Source: Nocardioides cremeus
GTDB taxonomy: Bacteria > Actinomycetota > Actinomycetes > Propionibacteriales > Nocardioidaceae
NCBI RefSeq assembly: GCF_030518195.1
Contig: NZ_JAULSC010000001.1
Span: 124,001 to 188,000 of the forward strand
Direction of reading: 5' to 3'
DNA: 64,000 nucleotides
The stretch's first letter is position 1. The number at the start of each line of letters is the position of its first letter. The notes beneath the pieces are model-generated. The model was given only the letters and a program-made list of their open reading frames with translations. It was not told the DNA's origin and made no database searches. This document shows positions 34,188 to 42,524 of the stretch, one piece after another. A program made the translations under genes and the position numbers.

Positions 34188-35176
34188 TGTCCGCCAGCAC
34201 GCAGAAGATCACCCTGGCCAAGGGGCTCAACATGGGCCTGCGCAAGGCCATGGAGGACGACCCCAAGGTCCTGGTGATGGGTGAGGACGTCGGCAAGCTC
34301 GGCGGCGTCTTCCGGATCACCGACGGCCTGCAGAAGGACTTCGGCGAGGACCGCGTCATCGACTCGCCGCTGGCCGAGTCGGGCATCGTGGGCACCGCGG
34401 TGGGCCTGGCGCTGCGCGGCTACCGCCCCGTGGTGGAGATCCAGTTCGACGGCTTCGTCTACCCCGCCTACGACCAGATCGTGTGCCAGGTCGCGAAGAT
34501 GCACTACCGCTCCAAGGGCCGCTCGCCGATGCCGATGGTCATCCGGATCCCCTTCGGTGGCGGCATCGGCGCGGTCGAGCACCACAGCGAGTCGCCCGAG
34601 GCGCAGTTCGCGCACACCCCGGGGCTCAAGGTCGTGGCCTGCTCCAACCCCGTCGACGGCTACTGGATGATGCAGCAGGCCATCGCCTCCGACGACCCGG
34701 TCATCTTCCTGGAGCCCAAGCGGCAGTACCACGCCGAGAAGGCCGAGCTCGACGAGTCCGCGACCCCCGAGCCGCTCTTCACCTCGCGCGTCGTACGCCG
34801 CGGCGAGGACGTCACCGTGCTGGCCTACGGGCCCACCGTGAAGACGGCGATGTCGGCGGCCGAGGCCGCCGCCACCGAGGGTCGCTCGCTCGAGGTCATC
34901 GACCTGCGCACCCTCTCGCCGCTCGACATGGGCCCGGTCTACGAGTCGGTGCGCCGCACCGGCCGCGCCGTGATCACCCACGAGGCGCACGTCAACCTCG
35001 GCATCGGCTCCGAGGTGGCAGCCAGGATCACCGAGGAGTGCTTCTACTCGCTGGAGTCGCCGGTGCTGCGCGTCGGTGGCTTCGACACGCCGTACCCCGC
35101 TTCGCGGATCGAGGAGGACTTCCTCCCCGACCTCGACCGGGTCCTCGACGCCGTCGACCGCACCCTGGCCTACTGA
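34187..35176 (+). CDS. bkdB: Branched-chain 2-oxoacid (or pyruvate) dehydrogenase E1 component, beta subunit
   Basis: A 329-residue transketolase-type E1-beta subunit. The N-terminal part has VLVMGEDVGKLGGVFR and DSPLAESGIVGTAVGLAL. The middle has PFGGGIGAVEHHSESPEA, and the C-terminal transketolase domain has EVIDLRTLSPLD and THEAHVNLGIGSEV. The ATG shares a base with the E1-alpha stop, so translation is coupled. It forms the alpha2-beta2 E1. Confidence 0.94.
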   Translation: MSASTQKITLAKGLNMGLRKAMEDDPKVLVMGEDVGKLGGVFRITDGLQKDFGEDRVIDSPLAESGIVGTAVGLALRGYRPVVEIQFDGFVYPAYDQIVCQVAKMHYRSKGRSPMPMVIRIPFGGGIGAVEHHSESPEAQFAHTPGLKVVACSNPVDGYWMMQQAIASDDPVIFLEPKRQYHAEKAELDESATPEPLFTSRVVRRGEDVTVLAYGPTVKTAMSAAEAAATEGRSLEVIDLRTLSPLDMGPVYESVRRTGRAVITHEAHVNLGIGSEVAARITEECFYSLESPVLRVGGFDTPYPASRIEEDFLPDLDRVLDAVDRTLAY

Positions 35177-35197
35177 GAGCCTCGAAGGAGCACGCGC

Positions 35198-36661
35198 ATG
35201 CCTGAGTTCAAGCTGCCCGACGTGGGCGAGGGCCTCACCGAGGCCGAGATCGTGACCTGGAAGGTCAAGGTCGGCGACGTCATCGAGATCAACGACGTGG
35301 TCGTCGAGATCGAGACCGCCAAGTCGCTGGTCGAGCTGCCCTCGCCGTTCGCCGGCGAGGTCACCGCCCTGCTCGTCCCCGAGGGCGAGACCGTGCCGGT
35401 GGGCACCCCGATCATCCGCGTCGGTGCCGAGGAGCCCGCGGTCGCGGGCGGCGCGCCGGCACCCCAGCCCGGCGCCAGCTCGGGCACCCCGGCGCCCGAG
35501 ATGGAGATCGACCTCTCCAACCCCGCCGCCAGCGGCGGCGGGGAGGGCGAGAGCCTGGTCGGTCGCAACAAGGCCGACCGCGGCCCGACCCGCCGGGCGC
35601 GGCACGGCGCCGGCGCGGCCGCCGCCAACCGCCAGGCCCAGGCTGCCTTCGAGCCGGGCGCAGCGCCGCCCGTCGAGGAGGAGACCGACGAGGAGCCCGT
35701 CCCCGCCCGATCGGTGGTCGACCGCCCGGGGGTCGAGGAGGTTGCGCAGCAACCGTCTCGAGACCAAGCGTCCACCCGCGCCCTGGCCAAGCCCCCCGTC
35801 CGCAAGCTGGCCAAGGACCTCGGCGTCGACCTGACCACCCTGACAGGCTCCGGCCCCCAGGGCTCGATCACCCGCGACGACGTCCAGGCCGCCGTCGGCG
35901 GCACGCAGGCTGAGGAGGTCGCGCAGCGACCGTCTCGAAGCCAGCCCGCCACCGGCGAGCGCGAGACCCGCGAGCCGGTCAAGGGCGTGCGCAAGATGAT
36001 GGCGCAGGCGATGAGCCAGTCGGCCTTCACCAGCCCGCACGTCACCGAGTGGGTCACCGTCGACGTCACCGCGACCATGCAGCTCCTCGAGCGGCTCAAG
36101 GCTCGGCGTGAGCTGCGCGAGGTGAAGGTCAGCCCGCTGCTGGTCCTGGCCCGCGCGGTGCTGCTGGCGATGCGGCGTACGCCCGAGATCAACTCGTTCT
36201 GGGACGACGCCGCGCAGGAGGTCGTCTACAAGCACTACGTGAACCTCGGGATCGCCGCGGCGACCCCCCGAGGCCTGGTGGTGCCCAACGTCAAGGACGC
36301 CGACAGCCTCTCGCTGGTCGAGCTGGCGACCGAGCTCGGCGAGCTGACGGCCACCGCCCGCCAGGGCAAGACCCAGCCCGCCGACATGGCCGAGGGGACC
36401 TTCACGATCACCAACGTCGGCGTCTTCGGCGTCGACGCGGGCACGCCCATCATCAACCCGGGCGAGTCGTCGATCCTGTGCTTCGGCGCGATCAACAAGC
36501 GTCCCTGGATCGACGAGACCACCGGCGAGATCGTCGCGCGCGACGTGACCACGCTTGCGCTCTCCTTCGACCACCGCCACATCGACGGCGAGAAGGGTTC
36601 GCGCTTCCTCGCCGACGTCGCCGGTCTCCTGCAGGACCCCGCCTCCGCACTGATGTTCTAG
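35198..36661 (+). CDS. bkdC: Dihydrolipoamide acyltransferase (E2) of the branched-chain 2-oxoacid dehydrogenase complex
   Basis: 487 residues. One lipoyl domain (1-80) carries the lipoylated Lys42 in IETAKSLVE. A Pro/Ala/Glu linker is followed by the peripheral-subunit-binding domain (about 190-230, PPVRKLAKDLGVDLTTLTG), a second linker and the CoA-dependent acyltransferase domain (about 260-487) ending SFDHRHIDG with the catalytic His. Both linkers contain a 35-bp hairpin repeat, translated as similar peptides (VEEVAQQPSRDQ and AEEVAQRPSRSQ). No E3 gene is adjacent. A strong terminator follows. Confidence 0.94.
   Translation: MPEFKLPDVGEGLTEAEIVTWKVKVGDVIEINDVVVEIETAKSLVELPSPFAGEVTALLVPEGETVPVGTPIIRVGAEEPAVAGGAPAPQPGASSGTPAPEMEIDLSNPAASGGGEGESLVGRNKADRGPTRRARHGAGAAAANRQAQAAFEPGAAPPVEEETDEEPVPARSVVDRPGVEEVAQQPSRDQASTRALAKPPVRKLAKDLGVDLTTLTGSGPQGSITRDDVQAAVGGTQAEEVAQRPSRSQPATGERETREPVKGVRKMMAQAMSQSAFTSPHVTEWVTVDVTATMQLLERLKARRELREVKVSPLLVLARAVLLAMRRTPEINSFWDDAAQEVVYKHYVNLGIAAATPRGLVVPNVKDADSLSLVELATELGELTATARQGKTQPADMAEGTFTITNVGVFGVDAGTPIINPGESSILCFGAINKRPWIDETTGEIVARDVTTLALSFDHRHIDGEKGSRFLADVAGLLQDPASALMF
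35731..35765 (+). repeat. 35-bp hairpin repeat, copy 1, within the first E2 linker
   Basis: It starts GGTCGAGGAGG and ends TCTCGAGACC around the stem GGTTGC-GCA-GCAACC. It sits in frame between the lipoyl and subunit-binding domains. See copy 2 for paired changes. Confidence 0.85.
35908..35942 (+). repeat. 35-bp hairpin repeat, copy 2, within the second E2 linker
   Basis: Same length and order as copy 1. Six positions differ: GGTC/GACC ends become GGCT/AGCC and the stem T/A pair becomes C/G. All the changes are compensatory across the stem, so base pairing is kept. Confidence 0.85.
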
Positions 36662-36674
36662 GGCTTCGCTCCGC

Positions 36675-36725
36675 ACGACAGGGGAGGATCATCGGCACCA
36701 GGTGCCGAAGATCCTCCCCTGTTGT
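36675..36725 (+). terminator. Strong hairpin terminator after the bkd operon
   Basis: A stem of about 24 bp: GGGGAGGATC pairs with GATCCTCCCC, and TCGGCACC pairs with GGTGCCGA after one A-A mismatch. It begins 14 nt after the E2 stop. There is no U-tract, as usual in high-GC actinobacteria. Confidence 0.85.
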
Positions 36726-36880
36726 CGGCCCAAGAGCCATCGGGACATGACTCGTTGTGACTATCTCCGGATCGGGTTGGGACAAATCCCTCTCATTTCG
36801 GACGTAGGCCACCTCACCCGTCGCCATAGTGCGAAACGGGGGGAGGCACTCGCGTGTCCCCACGAGGCTTGGGAGGGCCG

Positions 36881-37507
36881 ATGAGGACATCGCCGAAGGC
36901 TGCGCTGGCGGGAGTCGCAGGCGCTGGCCTGCTGCTGGGGGGTGCCGGGTCGCTCGCGTTCTGGAACGACACCCAGACCGAGGACGGCGGGACGATCGAG
37001 TCTGGCACGCTCAACTTGCTGGATCGTAAGTGCAGCGGGTGGTTGAGTAACCCGGCGGATGCGAAGTCGACCGTGGACCTCTTCGGTGAGTTTCTTGTGG
37101 TGCCCGGCACCAAGCTCACCCAGACCTGCACGTACGGCATCAGGGTCGAGGGCGTCTTGGATGCTGAGCTGTCGGTCAACAACGACTACGACGATGATGG
37201 ATCGACATTGGGAGCGGAGATCGACGTGGATCCCGTCTTCTCGGTCGTCGACGACGCTGCGGCGACGACCGCGCTGACCACCGACGGGACGTGGGGCTTC
37301 GATCAGACCGACACCGGGAAGGTGCTGAAGGTCGTCATCACGGTCGAGCTGCCCTTCGGTGCCGGCGTGGACAACGACTCCAACTCGCTCGTGGGGGATA
37401 GCAGGATGGTTGCGCCGTCGGAAGGCGCCGATCCGGTCAGCACCGCCAATGTGCCGCTGAAAACCGTCCTTGACGACCTGACGGTCACCGTCAAGCAAAC
37501 GGCCTGA
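36881..37507 (+). CDS. Exported protein with SipW-type signal peptide (TasA/camelysin-like), first of operon
   Basis: A 208-residue exported protein. The signal region is KAALAGVAGAGLLLGGAGSL followed by AFWNDTQTEDGGTIESGTLNL, the SipW-cognate pattern seen in TasA and camelysin-like proteins. The mature part is acidic and beta-rich (NNDYDDDGS), with two cysteines at about residues 50 and 84. The ATG at 36881 has GGGAGG upstream and is preferred over an in-frame ATG at 36854. A signal peptidase gene follows 10 nt later. It is likely a secreted surface or matrix protein; assembly into fibres is inference by analogy. Confidence 0.82.
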   Translation: MRTSPKAALAGVAGAGLLLGGAGSLAFWNDTQTEDGGTIESGTLNLLDRKCSGWLSNPADAKSTVDLFGEFLVVPGTKLTQTCTYGIRVEGVLDAELSVNNDYDDDGSTLGAEIDVDPVFSVVDDAAATTALTTDGTWGFDQTDTGKVLKVVITVELPFGAGVDNDSNSLVGDSRMVAPSEGADPVSTANVPLKTVLDDLTVTVKQTA

Positions 37508-37517
37508 CGGGGTCGAC

Positions 37518-38066
37518 GTGCGCACTTGGTGGTGCGCGATGCTCAGCATCTTGTCCTGGCTCGTGCTGGGCCTCGCGGTGGCGGTGGTCGGAGCCGCGGT
37601 ACTCGTACCGCGGCTGACCGGCTCCACCCCGATGACGGTGCTGACCGGGTCGATGGCGCCCAGCTACCTGCCCGGCACATTGGTGGTCGTCCGCCCCGTC
37701 GCGGCGGAGGACATCGCGATCGGGGACCCGATCACCTTCCAGCTGCGTTCCGGTGAACCGACCGTCGTGACCCACCGGGTGGTGGGCATCGGCTACGACG
37801 GCACCGGGGAGAGAGTCTTCAGCACGCAGGGAGACGCCAACGAGAGCCCGGACGCGGTGCCTGTCAGGCCGGTCCAGGTGCGCGGCGAGGTCTGGTACGC
37901 CATTCCGTGGCTGGGAAGACTGAACATCCTCTTCTCTGCCGATCAGCACGAGCTGATGACTCGGGTGGCAGCCGGGGGCTGCTTCGCGTACGCCATTGGC
38001 GTGCTGCTGCGTGGTCGGTGGCGCCGAACACGTCCGGAAAGCCCTTCGGTCCGGGTTGCCACATGA
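37518..38066 (+). CDS. sipW: Signal peptidase I, SipW/archaeal (Ser-His) type
   Basis: A 182-residue S26B peptidase. An N-terminal span (about residues 9-31) leads to the catalytic Ser45 in TGSMAPSY. Where bacterial LepB has a Lys, this protein has His86 in VVTHRVVGI, plus Asp106 in TQGDAN: the ER/archaeal/SipW arrangement. A second span is near residues 150-168. It lies between the genes for its presumed substrates, and its stop overlaps the next start by ATGA. It should cleave the three flanking exported proteins at the outer membrane face. GTG start; an ATG seven codons later is an alternative. Confidence 0.9.
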   Translation: MRTWWCAMLSILSWLVLGLAVAVVGAAVLVPRLTGSTPMTVLTGSMAPSYLPGTLVVVRPVAAEDIAIGDPITFQLRSGEPTVVTHRVVGIGYDGTGERVFSTQGDANESPDAVPVRPVQVRGEVWYAIPWLGRLNILFSADQHELMTRVAAGGCFAYAIGVLLRGRWRRTRPESPSVRVAT

Positions 38067-38695
38067 CCGGCGTCCGTCACCGGGCCGAGCGTCCGCGCCG
38101 CGGCCTGGCGGCCTTGCCAGTCGGGGCGCTGCTGGCCGTCGGCTTCGTCGGGACCCTGGGCGGCGCCGGCACCCTGGCCTACTGGAACGACACCTCGACC
38201 GTGCAGGGCGGCACGGTGACAGCCGGCTCGCTCGACGTGAAGGTCGATGGTCAGCAGGGCAATCCCAGCAGCTACACGTGGAAGGCGCTGCAGATGACCA
38301 ACATGGCGCCGGGGGAGAGGGTTGCGGCGTCCATCCCGATCAGCAACGCCGGCACGACGCCGTTCACATATGCCGTCACTGGCGCAGCGACCGGAGTTCC
38401 GGCGAGCGGCGTCGCATCGATGTTGCCCCAGGTCACGGTGAAGGCGTACGTCGGCGCAACTGCGTCTGCTCGGGCTACCACCTATCCGCGGAACGAGACC
38501 TGCTCCGGCGGCACGGAGGCGCTCACGGTCGTCCTGGACGAGACGACCGAGCCCGTGGTGCCGAGTGGCGCGGTGCTGGCGCCAGGCGAGTCGACGACTC
38601 TGTGCGTCACGTTGGAGCTCGCGCAAGCGGCCCCCAACGACGTGCAGGGGGCCACGATGACGCCGACGTTCGTGGTGACGGCGGCCCAGTCATGA
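38063..38695 (+). CDS. Exported protein with SipW-type signal peptide, second of operon
   Basis: A 210-residue exported protein. A basic N-terminus (RHRAERPRRG) and a hydrophobic stretch to about residue 35 precede LAYWNDTSTVQGGTVTAGSLDV, nearly the consensus SipW-cognate signal. The mature region is Thr/Ala/Val-rich and beta-rich, with a pair of cysteines (CSGGTEAL and TTLCVTLEL). It lacks a C-terminal anchor or LPXTG. It overlaps its neighbours by ATGA on both sides, so it is made together with the peptidase. Confidence 0.85.
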   Translation: MTGVRHRAERPRRGLAALPVGALLAVGFVGTLGGAGTLAYWNDTSTVQGGTVTAGSLDVKVDGQQGNPSSYTWKALQMTNMAPGERVAASIPISNAGTTPFTYAVTGAATGVPASGVASMLPQVTVKAYVGATASARATTYPRNETCSGGTEALTVVLDETTEPVVPSGAVLAPGESTTLCVTLELAQAAPNDVQGATMTPTFVVTAAQS

Positions 38696-39138
38696 GGTCG
38701 TCAGCCGCATTGGCCGCAGCCGCCATCACCGGGTTGGTGGCGCTGACCCCCGGCAGGGTGGACGCGAGCTGGGGCGACACGGGAACCGTGACTGGCGAGG
38801 CCACGGCCATGAGTCTCGCTGCGCCGGACCTGCAGTGCTCGACGTCCGGGGTCAGCGTGATCGGACTCGGGGTCATCACCTCAGCAACCGTGAGCTGGAC
38901 GCCGTCCTCGCGCCCCACATCCCTCAGTTACACCGCCAAGGTGGTGGAGAAGCCGGAGATACCGGTCGTGGTGTCGGCCAACAGCTCCGCGACCCTGTCA
39001 CCGAGTCTTCTCTCCGCGCTGGTCGGGACGGATGTGACCCTGCGTGTCACCGGCGCGCTGCCGGAGACGGAGTGGACCGTGGTGTCGGACCAACGTCTTC
39101 GCGTGGGCGCCCTCGGTCTCAGCGTGACGTGCCGTTGA
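38692..39138 (+). CDS. Small exported protein, third putative SipW substrate
   Basis: 148 residues. A hydrophobic signal (residues 5-25) is followed by ASWGDTGTVTGEATAMSL, a shortened version of the W-[NG]-D-T motif of the other two proteins. The mature part is Ser/Thr/Val-rich with cysteines near both ends (LQCSTSG, SVTCR) that may form a disulfide, and resembles one fibronectin- or Ig-like beta sandwich. ATGA overlap with the previous gene. The 3' end overlaps the convergent SDR gene by 20 bp. A minor component or adaptor is possible. Confidence 0.75.
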   Translation: MRSSAALAAAAITGLVALTPGRVDASWGDTGTVTGEATAMSLAAPDLQCSTSGVSVIGLGVITSATVSWTPSSRPTSLSYTAKVVEKPEIPVVVSANSSATLSPSLLSALVGTDVTLRVTGALPETEWTVVSDQRLRVGALGLSVTCR

Positions 39139-39931
39139 CCGGTCCGGGGTGCCACCCCACCGGCACCCTCGGATGCAGCATCGCGTCGGTGCCGCCGTCG
39201 ACGTACAGCACCGACCCGACAACCAGCGAGGCCGCGTCGGAGAGCAGGAAGCCGATGGTGGCGGCGACCTCCTCGGGTCGGCCGGGGCGACCGATCGCGG
39301 TGGGGTAGGAGTCGGCGAAGACGCCGAGCTCGGGGTCGGCGCGCAGGCGGTCGGTCATCGGGGTGGCGATCAGGCCGGGGGCGACGGCGTTGACGCGGAT
39401 GCCCGCACCGGCCCAGTCTGCGCCGACACCCTCGCGGCGGGCCCACCAGGCCAGCGCCGCCTTGGTGGCGGGGTAGACCTGCACCGCCTCGGTCGCCGTG
39501 GCCGCGGCGCGGGCGGCGTCCTCGTCGCCGGCGAGGCACAGGTCGGCCACGTCGCCGGCCCACCCGGGCTGGCAGGTGACCGAGTTCGACGCCAGCAGCA
39601 CCACTCCCGCGCCGCCCGCAGCTGCCAGCTCGGCGTGCAGCCCGCGCACCAGCGCGAGCGCGCCGAAGTAGTTCACCGACACCACCAGCGCCGGGTCGAC
39701 TCCGGTCAGCCCGGCCACGCCCGCGCACGGCACCACGCCGTGCACCGCGTCGGTCAGCGCCCGCACCTCAACCACGGCCGCCGTACGCCCCTCCGCGCTC
39801 GACAGGTCGGCGACCACGTCGGCGTCGCGCAGGTCGACGCCGATCACCCGGCCACCCCGGTCGCGCAGCAGGGCGGCCGTGGCGGCACCAATCCCGGAGG
39901 CGGAACCGGAGACGACGTACGTGCGCTTCAT
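39119..39931 (-). CDS. SDR oxidoreductase resembling 3-alpha-hydroxysteroid dehydrogenase (HsdA)
   Basis: A 270-residue classical short-chain dehydrogenase. The cofactor motif is SGSASGIGAA (about residues 8-17), followed by VIGVDLRDADVVADLSSAEGR, which closely parallels Comamonas HsdA as I remember it. The catalytic Tyr/Lys are in YPATKAALAWW (about 158-162) and VNYFGA is also present. The likely reaction is NAD(P)-dependent oxidation/reduction of a hydroxysteroid or similar alcohol. The ATG at 39931 is supported by a TACAGT -10 ending 6 nt upstream, overlapped by a KstR-type operator. Confidence 0.88.
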   Translation of the reverse strand: MKRTYVVSGSASGIGAATAALLRDRGGRVIGVDLRDADVVADLSSAEGRTAAVVEVRALTDAVHGVVPCAGVAGLTGVDPALVVSVNYFGALALVRGLHAELAAAGGAGVVLLASNSVTCQPGWAGDVADLCLAGDEDAARAAATATEAVQVYPATKAALAWWARREGVGADWAGAGIRVNAVAPGLIATPMTDRLRADPELGVFADSYPTAIGRPGRPEEVAATIGFLLSDAASLVVGSVLYVDGGTDAMLHPRVPVGWHPGPVNGTSR

Positions 39932-39937
39932 CGCAGA

Positions 39938-39953
39938 ACTGTAACAAGTTCTA
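39938..39953 (-). promoter_or_regulatory. Leaderless promoter overlapped by a KstR-type operator
   Basis: Minus-strand TAGAACTTGTTACA (39940-39953) fits TNNAACNNGTTNNA, the mycobacterial KstR consensus as I recall it, at every fixed position. It overlaps the -10 hexamer TACAGT (39938-39943) of the SDR gene, a good position for repression. The wider AGAACT...AGTTCT is also an inverted repeat. Confidence 0.6.
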
Positions 39954-40019
39954 TCTGGCACTGAGGCGGGTCCTCACGCCTACAGTGGTGGCGCTTGGTC
40001 ATCTACTCGGGAGGTCCTC

Positions 40020-41333
40020 GTGAGAACTCGTCCCATCCGTCGCGCCCGCGTGAGCGCGGTCGGCCTCGTCACCGCCGCGCTGCTGGTGCCGCTGACCGCC
40101 TCGGTGGCCCAGCCCCCGCCGGAGCGGGGCGGCCCACCGCAGGACCTGCGGATCGCCACCTTCAACGTCTCCATGTTCCGCGCCACCGAGGGCGAGCTCG
40201 CCGCCGACCTCGCCGACGCCGACGACGAGGAGCAGGACGCCGAGGTCCGCAACGTGGCCGAGATCGTGCAACGCCAACGCCCCGACGTGCTGCTGCTCAA
40301 CGAGTTCGACCACGACGCCGGCGGCGTGGCGCTGCAGCGCTTCCAGGACAACTTCCTGGCCGTGGGCCAGGGCGGCGCCGAGCCGATCGGCTACCCCTAC
40401 GCGATGGTCTTCGCCTCGAACACCGGCGTGGCGAGCGGCTTCGACCTCAACAACAACGGCGAGGTCGGGCAGTCGGGCCGGGCCTACGGCGACGACTCGT
40501 TCGGCTATGGCGAGTTCCCGGGCCAGTACGCCTTCGCGATCCTCTCCCAGCACCCGATCGACACCGACGCGGTGCGGACCTTCCAGGAGTTCCGGTGGGC
40601 GGACATGCCGGGTGCGCTGCTGCCCGACGACCCCGAGACCCCGGAGCCGGCGGACTGGTACTCGCCGGAGGAGCTCGAGGTCTTCCGGCTCTCCAGCAAG
40701 AACCACGTCGACGTCCCCGTCGAGGTCGGCGGCCGCACGGTCCACGTGCTCGCCAGCCACCCGACGCCCCCGGGCTTCGACGGGCCGGAGGACCGCAACG
40801 GCACCCGCAACCACGACGAGATCCGGTTCTGGGCCGACTACGTCTCGCCCGGTCGCTCGAGCTACATCTACGACGACGACGGTGAGCGCGGTGGGCTGCG
40901 TCCGGGCTCGGCGTTCGTCGTGATGGGCGACCTGAACGCCGACCCCGCCGACGGCAGCGGTATCGACGGAGCCGCGGCGCAGGTCGTGGAGCACCCCCTG
41001 GTCCGCGACCCCCGGCCCGCCAGCGACGGCGCGGTCGAGGCGAGCGAGCTGCAGGGCGGCGCCAACGAGACCCACGCCGGCGACCCCGCCCTGGACACTG
41101 CCGACTTCAACGACCGCCCGGGCTCCGCCGGCAACCTGAGGGTCGACTACGTGCTGCCGTCGCGGCCGCTGCAGGTGCGCGACGCGGGCGTCTTCTGGCC
41201 GGTCCAGGAGGACCCGCTCTTCCGGCTGACCGGCGTCTACGACCCGTCGTTCACCAACGGCTTCCCGAGCTCGGACCACCGGATGGTGTGGGTCGACCTC
41301 GGGGTCCCGCCGGGCGGCCCGGACGCCGGTTGA
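40020..41333 (+). CDS. Secreted endonuclease/exonuclease/phosphatase-fold protein
   Basis: A 437-residue exported protein. A signal peptide (RARVSAVGLVTAALLVPLTASVAQ) leads to an EEP domain with LRIATFNVSMFR, LLLNEFDHD, HVLASHPTPPG, VMGDLNADPAD and the final SDHRMVWVDL, all expected metal and catalytic motifs. It may act as an extracellular nuclease, phosphodiesterase or phytase-like phosphatase. GTG start with GGGAGG 5 nt upstream; a TACAGT at 39981-39986 is a likely -10. A perfect hairpin terminator follows. Confidence 0.9.
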   Translation: MRTRPIRRARVSAVGLVTAALLVPLTASVAQPPPERGGPPQDLRIATFNVSMFRATEGELAADLADADDEEQDAEVRNVAEIVQRQRPDVLLLNEFDHDAGGVALQRFQDNFLAVGQGGAEPIGYPYAMVFASNTGVASGFDLNNNGEVGQSGRAYGDDSFGYGEFPGQYAFAILSQHPIDTDAVRTFQEFRWADMPGALLPDDPETPEPADWYSPEELEVFRLSSKNHVDVPVEVGGRTVHVLASHPTPPGFDGPEDRNGTRNHDEIRFWADYVSPGRSSYIYDDDGERGGLRPGSAFVVMGDLNADPADGSGIDGAAAQVVEHPLVRDPRPASDGAVEASELQGGANETHAGDPALDTADFNDRPGSAGNLRVDYVLPSRPLQVRDAGVFWPVQEDPLFRLTGVYDPSFTNGFPSSDHRMVWVDLGVPPGGPDAG

Positions 41334-41339
41334 CGCCGA

Positions 41340-41371
41340 ACGCCGGCCCGGGCACTCGCCCGGGCCGGCGT
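41340..41371. terminator. Bidirectional hairpin terminator between convergent genes
   Basis: Perfect 14-bp stem (ACGCCGGCCCGGGC) with an ACTC loop. It lies 7 nt past the EEP gene stop and 20 nt before the end of the convergent subtilase gene. Confidence 0.85.
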
Positions 41372-41390
41372 CAGCGGGCCTGCTCTCGCG

Positions 41391-42524
41391 TCAGCCCTTC
41401 GGCTTGCCCTTGCCCTTGCCGTTGCCCTTGGTGGGCGCCGGGTCGACGGACGTCGTCGTGGCGCCGGGCTGCTGCACGGCGGCCGCGGCGTCGACGATGC
41501 CCCAGCCGTAGACCGGCGAGTAGAGGCCGGTGACGTCGGTCAGCGGCTGGCGCGCGGTGTCGAGCAGCGCCGCCTCGATGTTCTCGCGGGTACGACCCTG
41601 CGCCGCGAGCAGCGCGGCGACGCCCGCGACGTGCGGGGTGGCCATCGACGTACCGGCGTAGTAGTCGTAGTCGGACTCGCCGCAGCCCGCGCTGCCGGTG
41701 CCCAGCGGCACCGTCGAGACGATGTCGTCCTCGCAGAAGGCCAGGCCGGCACCGCCGGGAGCGGTCACCGCCTTGAGGTCGGGCTTGTTGGGCAGCTCGG
41801 AGAACCAGCTCTTGACCTCGTTGCGGTCGGTGGAGGCCACGCAGATCGCACCCGGCTCGAAGGCGGGGGTGTTGCAGAGGGGGGTGGCCGTGTTGCCCGC
41901 GGCCGCCACGACCGTGACCCCGCGCTCGTTGGCGTAGGCGATGGCGTCGGTCACGTCGGACTCGACGCCGGTCAGGGTGAGCGCCTGCAGGCCGGGCAGG
42001 CCGCCGAGGCTGAGGTTGATGACGTCGGCGCCGTTGTCGGCCGACCAGCGGATGCCGTCGGCGATCTCGGCGAAGGAGCCGCTGCCGTCCTCGAGCACCT
42101 TGACGGGCAGGATCTTGGCGTCCGGGGCCGTGCCGGCCACACCGATGCCGTTGTCGGTGACGGCCGCGACGATGCCGGCCACGTGGGTGCCGTGCTCGTC
42201 GGCGTTGTTCTCCCCGTCGGGTCCGCGGAAGTCGCCGTTGCCGCACGGCGAGGTCCCCTGGCAGCCGGTGAACGTCGCTCCCTGGAGGAGGTTGGCCTTG
42301 AGGTCGGGGTGGGAGAAGTCGACCCCCGTGTCGACGACGGCGACCACGGCGCCGGCCCCCGTCGAGGTGGGCCAGGCCTGCTCGGCCCGGACCTGGTCGA
42401 GACCCCACTGCTGGGTGCGCAGCGGGTCGTTGGTGGCGGCGTGGGCAAGGGTGGTCGTGCTGGTCACCATCGCCATGGCGGCGAGCAGGGAACCAGCGGT
42501 GGCGGCCTTCCGAGACAGGCGCAT
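41391..42524 (-). CDS. Secreted subtilisin-like serine peptidase (S8 family)
   Basis: A 377-residue secreted protease. The signal peptide (KAATAGSLLAAMAMVTSTTTLAHAA) is followed by a short pro-like segment. The catalytic triad is Asp in VAVVDTGVDFSHPDL, His in DEHGTHVAGI and Ser in AGTSMATPHVAG. NLSLGG and VVAAAGNT are the usual oxyanion-region motifs. The C-terminal tail is GKGKGKPKG, a Lys/Gly-rich end that may bind the cell surface. The ATG at 42524 has GAAGGA 6 nt upstream. Confidence 0.94.
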   Translation of the reverse strand: MRLSRKAATAGSLLAAMAMVTSTTTLAHAATNDPLRTQQWGLDQVRAEQAWPTSTGAGAVVAVVDTGVDFSHPDLKANLLQGATFTGCQGTSPCGNGDFRGPDGENNADEHGTHVAGIVAAVTDNGIGVAGTAPDAKILPVKVLEDGSGSFAEIADGIRWSADNGADVINLSLGGLPGLQALTLTGVESDVTDAIAYANERGVTVVAAAGNTATPLCNTPAFEPGAICVASTDRNEVKSWFSELPNKPDLKAVTAPGGAGLAFCEDDIVSTVPLGTGSAGCGESDYDYYAGTSMATPHVAGVAALLAAQGRTRENIEAALLDTARQPLTDVTGLYSPVYGWGIVDAAAAVQQPGATTTSVDPAPTKGNGKGKGKPKG

